NCBI RefSeq assembly: GCF_003339815.1
Contig: NZ_PPTT01000020.1
Span: 1-64,000 of the forward strand
Reading direction: 5' to 3'
From: Eggerthella sinensis
GTDB taxonomy: Bacteria; Actinomycetota; Coriobacteriia; Coriobacteriales; Eggerthellaceae
Length of the DNA: 64,000 nt
Below the pieces are notes generated by a model, which was not told the origin of the DNA, searched no databases, and saw only the letters and a list, made by a program, of their open reading frames with translations. The number at the start of each line of letters is the position of its first letter. The first letter of the stretch is position 1. Below are positions 25,638 through 35,600 of the stretch, in pieces. Both the position numbers and the translations under genes were made by a program.

Positions 25638-27290
25638 CTACTCGGCGGCTTCGGCCGATTCCACAAGGCGCATGAGCTCCTGTTGGCTGTGCACGTTCGT
25701 CTTCTTGTAGACGTGACGGATGTGCGTTTTCGCCGTGCCTTCGGAAATGTAGAGCTTCTCCTGGATGTAGGCGGCGTTGTGGCCCTTCGCCAGGAAGAAC
25801 ATGATTTCCGTCTCGCGGCGCGACAGCAGGTACGTGTTGGCAACCGTCTCGCATTTCGCGCGGAAGCGCCCGCCGCCTTTGCGCCCGTCGGCTTCGTCGC
25901 GCGATGCGGACGAGCGGGCCACGAGGAGCGGTTCGCGCGCCGCTTCGGGCTGCGAGGCTGTGGTCTCGGACGCGGAAGCGACGTCGTCCGCCACCGGGCG
26001 CAGCGGCATGAGGGGCCGTACCTGGTCGTTCAGTTCGGCCGACACGGCTTTCACGAGCGGGCACGGCGCCACGATGGCCTCGATTTCGCGCTCGCGCGGC
26101 AGCAGCGCGTAGGCGAACACCATAATAAGGAGCACGATGACGATGACGCCCTGCTCGCCGAAGGGCAGCAGGTGCACCCAGTTCGCCGCCACGATGGGAA
26201 ACAGCGACCCGGCGAGCCCCGCCAGGGCCAGCATGCCGCGCCCGAGGCCGAACACGTAGATGGGCGACAGGCGGAAGCGCTGCGCCAGTTCGCCGAAGAA
26301 GATCCACATGAGCGCCTCGAAGCACAGGTACCCCACCACGAGGAACATGCTGGAGAACGTGCTGTCGCTCATCTCCGACAGCGGCAGGAAGAACAGCGTG
26401 ACCGCGATGAAGGGGATGAGCGGGCGGAAGTAGCGGCTCCATTTGTCGCCGCCGCCCAGGGCCACGATGGTGACGAGGATGATCACGGTTGCGCATCCCG
26501 CGGCCAGCAGCATGAGGATTTGGTCGGCCACGTTCGATGCGGGCACGATGTACTGGATGGACGTTTGCCGCAGCGTGCCCAGCGCCACTCCGAACACGAA
26601 CACGGGCAGGGCGAACCGCAGGAAGAACTTCGTGTGGTTCACGGGCAGCGGCTTGAAGATGGGCACCTCGTTGCGCTCGGAGTAGGGCTGCGGCGTTTTG
26701 TTCCACAGGATGGCCAGCTCGAGCAGGGGAATGATTGCGGTGAGGATGCCGGCGATGGGGAAGGGACCGTAGTGCAGGGCGACGGCGTACACGCCGATGC
26801 CGATGGAGATGGCGATGGATGAGTTGAGCACGATGGAGGCGCTGTCGCACCGTGCGAACGCCGTGCCCCAAAACAGGATGAGAATGGCGGAACCGATGCC
26901 CGTCACCACGCCCGAAACCGCCTCGAGCGGCGGCGCGTTGAGCGGGGCCGGCGCCAGCAGCAGGAGCGTGCCCGCGCACATGAGCAGCGAGCCCGTCACG
27001 AGCGTCTTCTTCGAGATGTAGGTGTGCAGCAGCCGTTGATCGGTGATGCCGGCGAACAGCAGGCACAGGCCGAACACCACGATGGATATGAGGAACGGAA
27101 GCGAGGCGTGGCTGCCGTACATGCCGGTGATGTAGGTCTGCGTGCCGAAGATGGAGGACGTGCCGAACATCGCGGCGTACACCCATGCCTGGTGCAGGCC
27201 GTAGCCGACGGACAGCAGGCTGAGGTCGCCGAACGCGGCATCGTCGCCGAAGTCGGCGTTTATGGTGATGCGAGGAACCCTGACTCCCAT
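25638..27290 (-). CDS. Membrane-embedded LuxR-family regulator
   Basis: 550 residues. About twelve N-terminal helices (residues 25-410) carry no recognisable transport motif; a hydrophilic stretch with many acidic residues links to a C-terminal LuxR helix-turn-helix (LSRRETEIMFFLAKGHNAAYIQEKLYISEGTAKTHIRHVYKKTNV). This layout, MFS-like sensor plus DNA-binding domain, is abundant in Eggerthellaceae next to reductase genes. A palindromic motif lies about 130 bp upstream and recurs before two neighbouring units, so this protein is the natural candidate for binding it. The signal is unknown. Confidence 0.88.
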   Translation of the reverse strand: MGVRVPRITINADFGDDAAFGDLSLLSVGYGLHQAWVYAAMFGTSSIFGTQTYITGMYGSHASLPFLISIVVFGLCLLFAGITDQRLLHTYISKKTLVTGSLLMCAGTLLLLAPAPLNAPPLEAVSGVVTGIGSAILILFWGTAFARCDSASIVLNSSIAISIGIGVYAVALHYGPFPIAGILTAIIPLLELAILWNKTPQPYSERNEVPIFKPLPVNHTKFFLRFALPVFVFGVALGTLRQTSIQYIVPASNVADQILMLLAAGCATVIILVTIVALGGGDKWSRYFRPLIPFIAVTLFFLPLSEMSDSTFSSMFLVVGYLCFEALMWIFFGELAQRFRLSPIYVFGLGRGMLALAGLAGSLFPIVAANWVHLLPFGEQGVIVIVLLIMVFAYALLPREREIEAIVAPCPLVKAVSAELNDQVRPLMPLRPVADDVASASETTASQPEAAREPLLVARSSASRDEADGRKGGGRFRAKCETVANTYLLSRRETEIMFFLAKGHNAAYIQEKLYISEGTAKTHIRHVYKKTNVHSQQELMRLVESAEAAE

Positions 27291-27423
27291 GTTGTAGCTC
27301 CCCTCTGGCGTCTTCCCCTGGTTCTATGATACCGGCTGAACTGCGCGTTTGCCAGCGGAAACGTACGGGGACTGGAGGGAGGGGCGGCCGGTTGACCTGC
27401 ATATATGACGGGGGAGATAAAAA

Positions 27424-27466
27424 TAATCCTCTGCGGATGATGCGATGTAGGAGGCGGATGATGCGC
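27424..27466. promoter_or_regulatory. Candidate LuxR-box pair upstream of the membrane LuxR gene
   Basis: ATAATCCTCTGCGGATGAT contains the palindrome ATCC-N5-GGAT. The 12-base string GCGGATGATGCG occurs at 27434 and again at 27455, exactly 21 bp (two helical turns) apart. Close copies occur at 28011 and 32479. Confidence 0.5.
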
Positions 27467-27467
27467 G

Positions 27468-27497
27468 AGGGGCTCGGCTGGTCGTCCGAGCCCCTCG
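27468..27497 (-). terminator. Hairpin after the small secreted protein gene
   Basis: GAGGGGCTCGG and CCGAGCCCCTC form a perfect 11-base stem with an eight-base loop, 11 bases after the stop. No T-tract, so termination is uncertain. Confidence 0.5.
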
Positions 27498-27508
27498 CGC
27501 GCGGCAGC

Positions 27509-27898
27509 TTACGACACCGTGAATACCACGTTGTCGTAGCGCTCGAGGGGCGTGTCGGCGCCCTCGGTGCCGCTTGCGTCGTGCGTGGTGTGCGTGCCCG
27601 GCTTCTGCGCGTCGGCATGGTAGACCGTGCAGGTCCATTCCGTGCCGGACAGCGTTTCGTCCTGGCATACGGCTGCCGTGCTGCCTTCGGGCACGATGAG
27701 CAGCCCGGTGCGCACCCCTTCGCCCGCCGCGGTCGCATCGACGGTGTACGTCACCTCGATCACGCCCTTGCTGTTGGACGCGGCCGATGCTTCGCCCTGC
27801 ACGTGATACTGCGCGTAGGCGGGCAACGCGATGGTAGCGGCGCACAGGCAACCAAGAACCACGACGGCAAGCGCCTTCTTGCCTCGTACGTTGGCCAT
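27509..27898 (-). CDS. Small secreted protein of unknown function
   Basis: 129 residues. A clear signal peptide ends near residue 28 (ALAVVVLGCLCAATIALPAYAQ). The mature part is about 100 residues, beta-rich in look, with two cysteines (VCQDE and WTCTVY) that could form a disulfide. I recognise no family. The start at 27898 follows AAGGAGG. It is divergent from the TorD-containing unit at 28132, and a LuxR-box-like motif lies between them. Confidence 0.7.
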   Translation of the reverse strand: MANVRGKKALAVVVLGCLCAATIALPAYAQYHVQGEASAASNSKGVIEVTYTVDATAAGEGVRTGLLIVPEGSTAAVCQDETLSGTEWTCTVYHADAQKPGTHTTHDASGTEGADTPLERYDNVVFTVS

Positions 27899-28010
27899 AA
27901 GAACCTCCTTGCTGCGGAGGCCCCGCTCTTCGCAACGCACTGCGAGTATAGGCGGTTGCAACACGCCTCGTCAAGGCGAAGAACATCCTATTGAACTGGT
28001 GAAATACCGA

Positions 28011-28030
28011 TTCAATCCCCTGCGTATGAT
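28011..28030. promoter_or_regulatory. Candidate LuxR box, second copy
   Basis: TTCAATCCCCTGCGTATGAT keeps most of the motif seen at 27424 (GCGTATGATACG against GCGGATGATGCG, 10 of 12). It lies between two divergent genes. Confidence 0.4.
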
Positions 28031-28093
28031 ACGTGCGCGCCCGCCGCGCGCAAAGTACCCCGCGGGGGATGATGGCGCGCCACGCGCGCTTCC

Positions 28094-28099
28094 TATAAT
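28094..28099 (+). promoter_or_regulatory. -10 element of the TorD unit
   Basis: A consensus TATAAT 33 bases before the start at 28132. The corresponding -35 (GATGGC) is poor, which fits a promoter needing an activator. Confidence 0.55.
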
Positions 28100-28131
28100 A
28101 GAGAGAGCGAAGAGAGAACAGGAGGAATGCC

Positions 28132-28956
28132 ATGCTTGCATCAACGAAGCTGTTCGTTGCCGACGGCATCGACGATGACGAGTTCGACCCCTTGGCGGTG
28201 GACGACCTCGACATCAATCAGGAGGACATGGACGAGGACAACCCCTTGGACACCGTGGACTTTCCCACCATGCGCAACATGCCGCAGAGCATGCGGCGCG
28301 AGGCGGTGTACACGCCGGAGCGGCAGGGAGGGGCCGAGCAGGCGGTGCGTGCGCTGCTCGATCACAACCCGGCGCGGCGACCCGTATTGCTGGCGCTCGT
28401 CGCGTGGTGTCGCGAGGGCTGCTTGTCGAGCGAGCTGTCGGCGCGCGTCGATCGTGCGCAGGAGCACAACCGGTCGGTGTACGCGCCCATGACGCTGTGT
28501 CGCATGCTCGAGCGCGCGGGAGCGCTCGAGGTGGAGATGCCGGCGGTGGCCGACGAGCGCGAGGACGTGGCCGAAGGGGTCGCGTATCTGGAAATCAAGG
28601 AGCGCGTCGACCCGGTGTGGCGCGCGACGCCGGCGGGATTGACGGTGTACGAAGAGCTTTCACAGGGCGCGGCGTTTCGGGATATCGTGCTCGACCGCGA
28701 TCGCGTCTACCTGGACGTGTATCGCGCCGTGATGGAAGCGGTGGATGAGGCGCCCCGCACGAAAGCCGCCATCGAGGAGCTGGTGGACACGTTCGACATC
28801 GTGCAGAACCCGCGACGGTTCGGCGGGCACTTCATTGACATGCTGGAGCGCACCGACGCGCTGGAGTGGAACGATCATGCGTGGCGCCTGACCGAACTGG
28901 GCCGGGCCATGCTGCCGGTGGTGCAAGCTGCGAGCAAGGAGGAATGCCATGTCTGA
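28132..28956 (+). CDS. Unknown protein with probable winged-helix domains, coupled to torD
   Basis: 274 residues, soluble. The first 45 residues are strongly acidic (DDDEFDPLAVDDLDINQEDMDED). The middle and C-terminal parts look like two winged-helix units (AVRALLDHNPARRPVLLALVAWC..., and TKAAIEELVDTFDIV...ALEWNDHAWRLTELGRAML). No known family is recognised. It overlaps the torD start by eight bases, so both are made together. It may be a regulator or an adaptor for molybdoenzyme assembly; this is inference. Confidence 0.7.
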   Translation: MLASTKLFVADGIDDDEFDPLAVDDLDINQEDMDEDNPLDTVDFPTMRNMPQSMRREAVYTPERQGGAEQAVRALLDHNPARRPVLLALVAWCREGCLSSELSARVDRAQEHNRSVYAPMTLCRMLERAGALEVEMPAVADEREDVAEGVAYLEIKERVDPVWRATPAGLTVYEELSQGAAFRDIVLDRDRVYLDVYRAVMEAVDEAPRTKAAIEELVDTFDIVQNPRRFGGHFIDMLERTDALEWNDHAWRLTELGRAMLPVVQAASKEECHV

Positions 28957-29629
28957 GGAATCGATCGATCTGCGGGAGCTCATGGACAAGCGCGCCCGCA
29001 CGTACGGCATGCTGGCGCGTCTGTTTCGCGAAGAAGTCGACCGCGAGACGCTGGCCGAGCTGCAAGGCATGCGCTTCCCCGCTTCAACCGGCAACGCGAC
29101 GGTGGACGAGGGGTATCACCTGCTGTATGCCTACCTGAAAGCCGCCTGGGACGACAGCATCACCGAACTGGCTGTCGATTTCGTGCGCACGTTCATCGGA
29201 CACGGGGTGAACGGCTACTCGGCCGCGTATCCGTTCGAGAGCGTGTACACGAGCGAGCGCCGGCTCATGATGCAGGAAGCGCGCGCGGAGGTGCTGCAAA
29301 CACTGCGCGAGAACAACCTCAAGCGCGGCGCATGGACGGAGGGCGAAGATCATGTGGCGCTGGAATTCGAGTTCATGCAGCGCATGAGCCTGCGCGCGAG
29401 CGCGTCGTTCGACGCGGGCGACGAGGATGCTGCGGTGGAGTGCCTGCGCACGCAGCGCACGTTCTTGCAGGAACATCTGCTGAACTGGCTGCCCCTGCTG
29501 GTAGGCGACATGCGCCTGTTCGCCCGCACGATGTTCTATCAGGGGCTGGCGCAACTGGCCATCGGCTTTGCGGAGGAGGACGACGCGCTGCTGACCGAGC
29601 TGCTTGACAGCGTGGACGTTGCAGCTTGA
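28949..29629 (+). CDS. TorD-family molybdoenzyme chaperone
   Basis: 226 residues, mostly helical. It shows the TorD features: RTYGMLARLFREEVD at the start, VDFVRTFIGHG...AAYPFESVYTSE in the middle (Y-P-x-ES motif) and LEFEFMQRMSL. It ends before a strong terminator. No molybdoenzyme gene is directly attached; the nearest TAT molybdoenzyme in the same orientation is 3 kb downstream (32641), and both units carry the same upstream motif, making it the likely client. Confidence 0.85.
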   Translation: MSEESIDLRELMDKRARTYGMLARLFREEVDRETLAELQGMRFPASTGNATVDEGYHLLYAYLKAAWDDSITELAVDFVRTFIGHGVNGYSAAYPFESVYTSERRLMMQEARAEVLQTLRENNLKRGAWTEGEDHVALEFEFMQRMSLRASASFDAGDEDAAVECLRTQRTFLQEHLLNWLPLLVGDMRLFARTMFYQGLAQLAIGFAEEDDALLTELLDSVDVAA

Positions 29630-29650
29630 TGCGCGGGGTTTCGGATGGAG

Positions 29651-29684
29651 AAAGGGCCCTCGGTTTGCGACCGAGGGCCCTTTT
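29651..29684. terminator. Bidirectional terminator
   Basis: Perfect 14-base stem AAAGGGCCCTCGGT/ACCGAGGGCCCTTT with a five-base loop and TTTT on both sides. It separates convergent genes. Confidence 0.9.
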
Positions 29685-29687
29685 CCG

Positions 29688-31553
29688 TCAGTTCAGGCCG
29701 TGGGCGGCGAGCAGGGTTTGACCGCCGGTGGTGGCGGGGCAGGCGTTGCCGGCTTCCGCAAGGAAGACGGTGGGCTGCACGAGGGCGATGCGCTCGCCCT
29801 GTTCGGCGCGCACGCGGGTCACCTGCATCTTGGTGCGCTCGGCAACCTCGAGGGGCGCCTTCGTGAAGTACGAGATCACCAGTCGTTTCTCTGCCTTTGC
29901 GATGCCGCTGGCGAAGCTGCGGCGCTCGCTGCTCATGACGCGCTCGCGCGCTTCCTCGGTGCTGATCACCTCGAAGGCGTCGCGCCGCGGGATGAAGCCG
30001 TTGACGGCGGCAACGACGAAGAGATTGTCGTAGGCGGTGCCGGCGAGCGTGGCGAAGGTGGCGATGCGCAGGGTGTGCGCGTCGTCGGGGAAAGCGGGGT
30101 GGAACTCCTGCGCGCGCACGAGGGCGAACAACTGCGCTGCGGACTCGTCGCCGGCCATCGCCCGCGCGATGTCCTCGAAGGCGGGCAGGCCCTCGGCACC
30201 GATGGCGGACAGCAGGTTGAAGCCCGTGCGCCCCTCGTTGCGCTCGATGAACGCGCGGCCCTCGAGGAAGCACTCGCGCAGCACCGCGGCGCGCAGGAAG
30301 GGCTCGTCGTCGCGCTCGGCGATCGCGAACAGCGCGTCGTACAGGCTTTGCCCCGCTTCGTCGGCAAAGGCGAGCAGCGCATTCCAAGCATCGCTGTTGG
30401 TGAGATAGTTGTCGAAGCCGCACCAGGTACGCCAGGCGACGAGATCGCGGGGGTCGGCAAGCAGGTTGAGCTTCGTGTAGGCCTCGAGCTCTCGCGCACG
30501 TGACCGCTCGCGCGGGTCGCCGCCGATGCCGCCCTGCGCGCCCGCGGCGGATACGGCGAAGCCGCGTTGCCGAAGCGCCTGCTCGAGCAGCACCGCCCAT
30601 CGCTTGGTGGGCACGACGACGCAGGTGCGCTGCTCGGGCGCGGCATCGTCCTCGTCGAGCAGCACGCGCAGGAGCTTCGTGATGCCGTTGACCTCCTCTT
30701 CGGGCGTACTCCACTTGACCACCATGGTGTCGTCGGACGCGAGCGCGTTCGCCACAGGATGGTCGAAGGGTTTGGCAAGCTCGAACACCGCCACCTCGCG
30801 TCGCTCGGCTTCGAACTGCGTGAATCCCGCAACGTGGGGGTGGGCCGCTTGTGTGACCTGGGCTTGCTCCTCGTTGCCGGCCACGATAAGCTGCTCGGTT
30901 GCCAGCAGGCACAGGCAGGTTTGCTCGGCGCGGCTGAGGTTTTGGAAGTCGTCGCACAGCACGTAGGCGAACCCGACGCCGCGCTCCGCTCGCCGCGCCT
31001 CGCGAAGATAGGCGGCGCAGAGCGCGGGCGCCTCCTGCGCGAGCATGGCGCAACGCGACGACACGACGCGCTCGAGGTGGGCGCGCACCGCCTCTTCCTC
31101 GCCGTCGAGATGCCAGTCGCTGAGCGGCAGCCCCTCGTCCATGCAGGCGAAGAAGCGTTCGAGCAGGGCGCGCAGGCGGCGGACGGGCGTGCCGAGCGTC
31201 TTCATGTCCTCAAGCACGATGCGGTACTCGGCCGCCGTGAGCAGCCGGGGGATGCGGTCGGTTGCGGCGCGGGCATCGGGCGCGTCGAGCACGTCCGCGC
31301 AGACGTCGAGCGTGGTGGTCACACACACGGCGTTCGCCGCGTCGCCACGCTCGTCGCCGAGCGCTGCGTGCAGCCGCTGTCGAAACGCCTGCGCAGCGAA
31401 CCCGCTCGTCACCTCCACCAGCACCGAATGCGGGTCGGTGCCCGCGCGCAGTAGGTGGGCGCAGCGCTTGACGAGCGCTTCCGTTTTGCCGCTGCGGGCC
31501 GGGCCGTGCACCTTCGCGATGCGCCCCTCGTACGAGGCGATGGCGTCAATCAT
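29688..31553 (-). CDS. UvrD/AddA-like superfamily 1 helicase, short and divergent
   Basis: 621 residues. Walker A is GPARSGKTEA (17-26). The Walker B position is YVLCDDFQNLS, with DD where UvrD has DE. A weak motif III (LIVAGNEEQ) and C-terminal motifs (TFATLAGTAYDNLFVVAAVNGFIPRR; SERRSFASGIAKAEKRLVISYF) follow. It is shorter than typical UvrD or AddA and lacks the iron-sulfur nuclease. It sits 12 bases after an unknown partner gene and shares its operon. DNA repair or recombination is the likely field; true helicase activity is uncertain because several motifs are degenerate. Confidence 0.75.
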   Translation of the reverse strand: MIDAIASYEGRIAKVHGPARSGKTEALVKRCAHLLRAGTDPHSVLVEVTSGFAAQAFRQRLHAALGDERGDAANAVCVTTTLDVCADVLDAPDARAATDRIPRLLTAAEYRIVLEDMKTLGTPVRRLRALLERFFACMDEGLPLSDWHLDGEEEAVRAHLERVVSSRCAMLAQEAPALCAAYLREARRAERGVGFAYVLCDDFQNLSRAEQTCLCLLATEQLIVAGNEEQAQVTQAAHPHVAGFTQFEAERREVAVFELAKPFDHPVANALASDDTMVVKWSTPEEEVNGITKLLRVLLDEDDAAPEQRTCVVVPTKRWAVLLEQALRQRGFAVSAAGAQGGIGGDPRERSRARELEAYTKLNLLADPRDLVAWRTWCGFDNYLTNSDAWNALLAFADEAGQSLYDALFAIAERDDEPFLRAAVLRECFLEGRAFIERNEGRTGFNLLSAIGAEGLPAFEDIARAMAGDESAAQLFALVRAQEFHPAFPDDAHTLRIATFATLAGTAYDNLFVVAAVNGFIPRRDAFEVISTEEARERVMSSERRSFASGIAKAEKRLVISYFTKAPLEVAERTKMQVTRVRAEQGERIALVQPTVFLAEAGNACPATTGGQTLLAAHGLN

Positions 31554-31565
31554 GCGAGCCTCCTC

Positions 31566-32405
31566 TCAGTCGACGAACGCGGCGCGGGCGGAATCGAACA
31601 CGCGGGCGCTGCCATCGTCGTATTCCACCAGCCAGAGACGGTAGTCCACGGCGAAGGCCGGTTCGTCGAGCGCGAAGGGGTCGTCGGCCCCGTCCTCACC
31701 CGCCGCCGTGCCCGCGTCCACGTCTTCGCCGTCCTCCTCGCCCTCAAGCTCGGGGCTCCCCAGGAACAGGCGCTCCGCCTCGGCCGCAGCCGCCTCCCGC
31801 GCCGCCTGCCGCTCGGCGGCCTGCTGCGCACGCGCGGCTTCCGCGGCCTCAACCCGCGCGGCCGCTGCTGCTTGTCCTGCAACCTGCTGCTCCTCGTACG
31901 CTGCGGGCGTCGGCATGAGCACGCGCCGCACGCCCTCGCCCAGCGTCCCGGCATTGCGGGCGTCGCGCAACGCGCTCAGCAGCGCGGCGCATGCCGGGTC
32001 GATGCCGCTTGCGGTGTCGAGGTGCAGGCCGGCAACCAGTTCGCCATCCTGCAACTCGATTTCGATCCAATCGAAGAACAGCTCGGTGGCGTGCAGGTCG
32101 CGCTGCCGGCGGTTGAACACCAGCATGTTGTTGCCCACTTTGTGAAACTCGTTTGCGAACCAGCGCTCCAGCACGTCGTTCCACAGGCGGTCGGCCTCGT
32201 CGCCGGCATGCAGATAGGGGCGGCCTCCCATTTTCACCAGAAAGCGCGCGATGTTCTCGGGCGCCCCCTCGCTCGCCGGATGCGTGCGCACGAGCGCCGA
32301 TCCCACGTGGGCGTAGCAGCGGCTGATTTCCAGGCGCAGCTCTTCGCTGTCGAGCCTCTCGTCGATATCCAGGATCAGCGTCAAAGACGGACGCGGTTGT
32401 GCCAT
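31566..32405 (-). CDS. Unknown protein, partner of the UvrD-like gene
   Basis: 279 residues. Residues 1-150 form a mixed alpha/beta domain (SLTLILDIDERLDSEELRLEISRCYAHV...NNMLVFNRRQRDLHATELFFDWIEIEL). Residues about 160-215 are a long Ala/Glu/Gln/Arg coiled coil. An acidic stretch and a last short strand region (VDYRLWLVEYDDGSARVFDS) close it. No family recognised. The start at 32405 follows AAGGAGG. It is the first gene of a two-gene operon, so it probably works with the helicase-like protein. Confidence 0.7.
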   Translation of the reverse strand: MAQPRPSLTLILDIDERLDSEELRLEISRCYAHVGSALVRTHPASEGAPENIARFLVKMGGRPYLHAGDEADRLWNDVLERWFANEFHKVGNNMLVFNRRQRDLHATELFFDWIEIELQDGELVAGLHLDTASGIDPACAALLSALRDARNAGTLGEGVRRVLMPTPAAYEEQQVAGQAAAAARVEAAEAARAQQAAERQAAREAAAAEAERLFLGSPELEGEEDGEDVDAGTAAGEDGADDPFALDEPAFAVDYRLWLVEYDDGSARVFDSARAAFVD

Positions 32406-32478
32406 GGGTTCCTCCTTCAGATCGGGTTCGTGCGGGCCTCTTCGCTCTGCATTCGAGTATAGAACGGCCCTTCCGAGC

Positions 32479-32500
32479 AAAATAATCCTTTGAGGATGAT
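32479..32500. promoter_or_regulatory. Candidate LuxR box, third copy, before the molybdoenzyme operon
   Basis: ATAATCCTTTGAGGATGAT matches the copy at 27424 at 17 of 19 bases and keeps ATCC-N5-GGAT. Its centre is about 49 bases before the predicted transcription start, just upstream of a very weak -35. Confidence 0.5.
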
Positions 32501-32526
32501 TCATCGCCGATTAAGCATCCACCCCT

Positions 32527-32532
32527 TATGAT
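32527..32532 (+). promoter_or_regulatory. -10 element of the molybdoenzyme operon
   Basis: TATGAT, with no good -35 (TCGCCG at the expected place). With the palindrome just upstream it looks like an activator-dependent promoter. Confidence 0.45.
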
Positions 32533-32640
32533 TTGGCCTTTTGCCGCGTTTCTACACTGGGAAAGCAGCGGGAGGGCCGCGCCGACGCGACCGAAACCGC
32601 ATCTGAGAACACAGCGAGAAAAGGAAGAGAGGAGGGGCAT

Positions 32641-35600
32641 ATGGCGAAACTTTCACTGACTCGTCGAAGCTTCCTGAAGGCCTCCGCGATTGCCGGGGCG
32701 GCGTGCACGCTCGGGTTCGCGGCCGCGCCTTCGACGGCGCTTGCCGAAGGAGAAGACGCCTCAGCGGGCGAGATCAAGCGCATTCGTTCCTGCTGTCGCG
32801 CATGCGGCAAATGCGAGTGCGGTGTTTGGGTCACCGTCCAGGACAATAAAGTCATCAAGGTTGAAGGTGACGAGTCCAACGCCCACAGCCGCGGGCACTG
32901 CTGCGCGAAGTCGCAGTCGTCCATGCTGGCCCTGTACCACCCCGATCGTCTGCGCTACTGCATGAAGCGCACGAACCCCAAGGGAGAGGACGACCCGGGT
33001 TGGGTGCGCGTGTCGCTGGGCGAGGCCTTCGATGAAGCGGGCGCGAAGTTCAAGGAGATCGTGGAGAAGTACGGAGGAGAAGCGAACTTCGCCATGGGTG
33101 GCACGTCGCGCGTGTGGGCGCAGCCCCCGTACGGCACGCTCAAGTCCATCTTCCCCACGCCGAACGCGCACCTGGCCTACGAGATTTGCAAGGGCCCGCG
33201 CCACTTCGGCGGCATCCTCACCGACGAGATCGGCTCGCCGTGGATGGAAGTTGAGCAGGGGCCGCTCGTGTACGTGCAGTGGGGCACCGCGGCCGAGTAC
33301 TCGAACTACGACTCCACGAACCGCACGGTGGTGGACTGTTCGCAGCGCGCGTACAAGCATATATTGGTAGACCCGCGCATGACGCCGCTGGGCAAAGAAG
33401 CCGACCTGTGGCTGCCGCTGCGCGTGGGCACCGACCTGTGCCTGGCGCTCGGGTGGCTCAAGTGGATCGTCGACAACGAGGCCTACGACGACCTGTTCGT
33501 GCGCCGTTGGACGAACGCGCCCTTCTTGTGGAACCCCGAGGAGGGCGGCCGCACGGAGAAGGGCTGGTTCCTCGAGATGAACGGCGGCATCGACATGGAG
33601 AGCCGCATCCTCACCGAGGCCGACCTCGACCCGGAGTGGGTCAATCAGTATTGGGACTACGAGGGTCGCTATCAGCGCTTCATCTGCTGGGACGAGAACA
33701 ACAACAAGCCCACGTACTGGGATTCCGAGGAATGCCAGTGGGAGGGCGAGAAGCATAAGATTCCCACGACGGGCACGTGGATCGAGCATCCGTACAAGCC
33801 CATCATCGCCGACGCATGGCTGCCCGACCCGTCGCATTTCGCCGATCCTGCCGATCCGCAGTACGATGCGTACTGGAACGAGGGCAACGAAGGCGGCGCG
33901 AAGTCGAACCCGGCGGGGCTGCCCAAGAACCCGGCGCTGTTCCCCGGCGGCGTGGAGATCAAGCTGAAGGACGGCAGCACCATCAAGGCCGACACGGTGT
34001 GGGAGGCGTTCTCCGACAGCCTCGAGCAGTACACGCTCGACTACGTGTCCGAGGTCACCGAGGTGCCCGCCGACAAGATCGAGGAATCGGTGCGCATCTA
34101 CGCGACGCGCCTCAACCCGCTGCACGGCAACGGCGGCATCCACTACCAGCTTGCCCCCGACCAGACGGGCCATGCGGTGCAGAACACGCGCGCCCTGCAA
34201 ATCATCGCGTGCATCACGGGCAACTCCGACGAGCCTGCCGGCAACCGCGGCTCTTCCAAAGCCGAGGTGGACGGCTGCGCCGGCCGCGCGAACATGCTGG
34301 TGACCGACTACGGCGACCAGGCGCACGACTGGGGCGTGGGCGTGGGCACGATGGAGCTGGGCAACACGCCCCGCAACCTGTCCATCGACGAGCAAGTACC
34401 GCTCATCCAGCAGTTCGTGCAGTACCTCATCGACGAGAAGTCCCCGCTGGCCGCGCGCTACGGCAACAAGGTGCCCACCGACGAGGAAGCGCGCTTCATC
34501 GCCGAGCGCAAGGGCGGCGCGTACAAGCCGAACACCGCATGGCCGCCGCTCAAGACGTCGTACGAGAGCAACGCCAAGCAGATTTCCGCCGACCGCTTCC
34601 CGCTGTTGCGCTACTGGAACCGCTGGGCCGACTCGGCCGCCATCTGGGACTCCATCAACGGCATCGACACGCCCTACCAGATCCACGGCGGCGTGTGCAT
34701 GTCGGGCGACTTCATGAACGAGTCGAACCTGCTGGAAGCTTGGGAAGCGCTCACGCGCCTCGACTTCTGGGTGGATTTCAACCTATGGTCGTGCCCGAAC
34801 AACGGCTGCGCCGACATCGTGTTCCCCGTGCTGCACTGGCTCGAAGTGAACACCGGCCGCGTGTCGCAGGGCGCCGGCGGCATCTTCGGCGCGGGGCAGC
34901 GCTGCGTGGAGCCCATGGGCGACTGCATCTTCGACCCCGTGGCCGTCATCTGCCTGTACAAGGCCATGGGCGTGGTGTGGAACAACCGCGACCCCGAATA
35001 CGACGAGTGGAACAACCTCGACTACAACGAATTCGTCCAGATGGGCGGCTCGGTGGGCTACGAGGAGCAGGAGTACCGCGTGCTCAAGGACGCCACCGAC
35101 TGGTGGAAGACGGAGGAGTTCCCCGAGGGTCCCGACTTCCCGCAGTACGCGGCGAAGTTCCAGGAAGAGGGCTGGTTCGACTGTCGCACCTGGCACCCCG
35201 AGCGCTGGGGCACGTACCGCCGCTGGGAGATGGGCTACCGTCGTCAGCAGGGCGGCTACAACCTGTACGCGGCCGTGGACGAGAAGTGCGCCTTCATGAC
35301 GCCCACCGCGAAGGTGGAAATCTGGTCGACCATCTGCGAGACGTACATCCCCGACGGCGCGGCCACGTTCGCCAGCACGAACGTCGTCGACCCGAACGTG
35401 CCCGACATCGACAAGTTCCCGCACTGGGTTGAGCCGAAGAACTCGAAGGTGGCCAACCCGGAGTATTACGATGCCGCGCTGGTGGACCAGATCAAAACCA
35501 CGGACGCCTACATCAACGACAACTACCGCGGCGATCATCTGGTGGAAGACTACAAGGCGGCGCTCACGCAGTACCCGGACAACGCCTTTACCATGACCAC

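Noticed and set aside
23817-26822. About 1000-codon plus-strand open frame opposite fhaB, fhaA and the LuxR gene
   Set aside because: The frame crosses three well-supported minus-strand genes and has antisense composition (His/Arg/Gly), with no domain.
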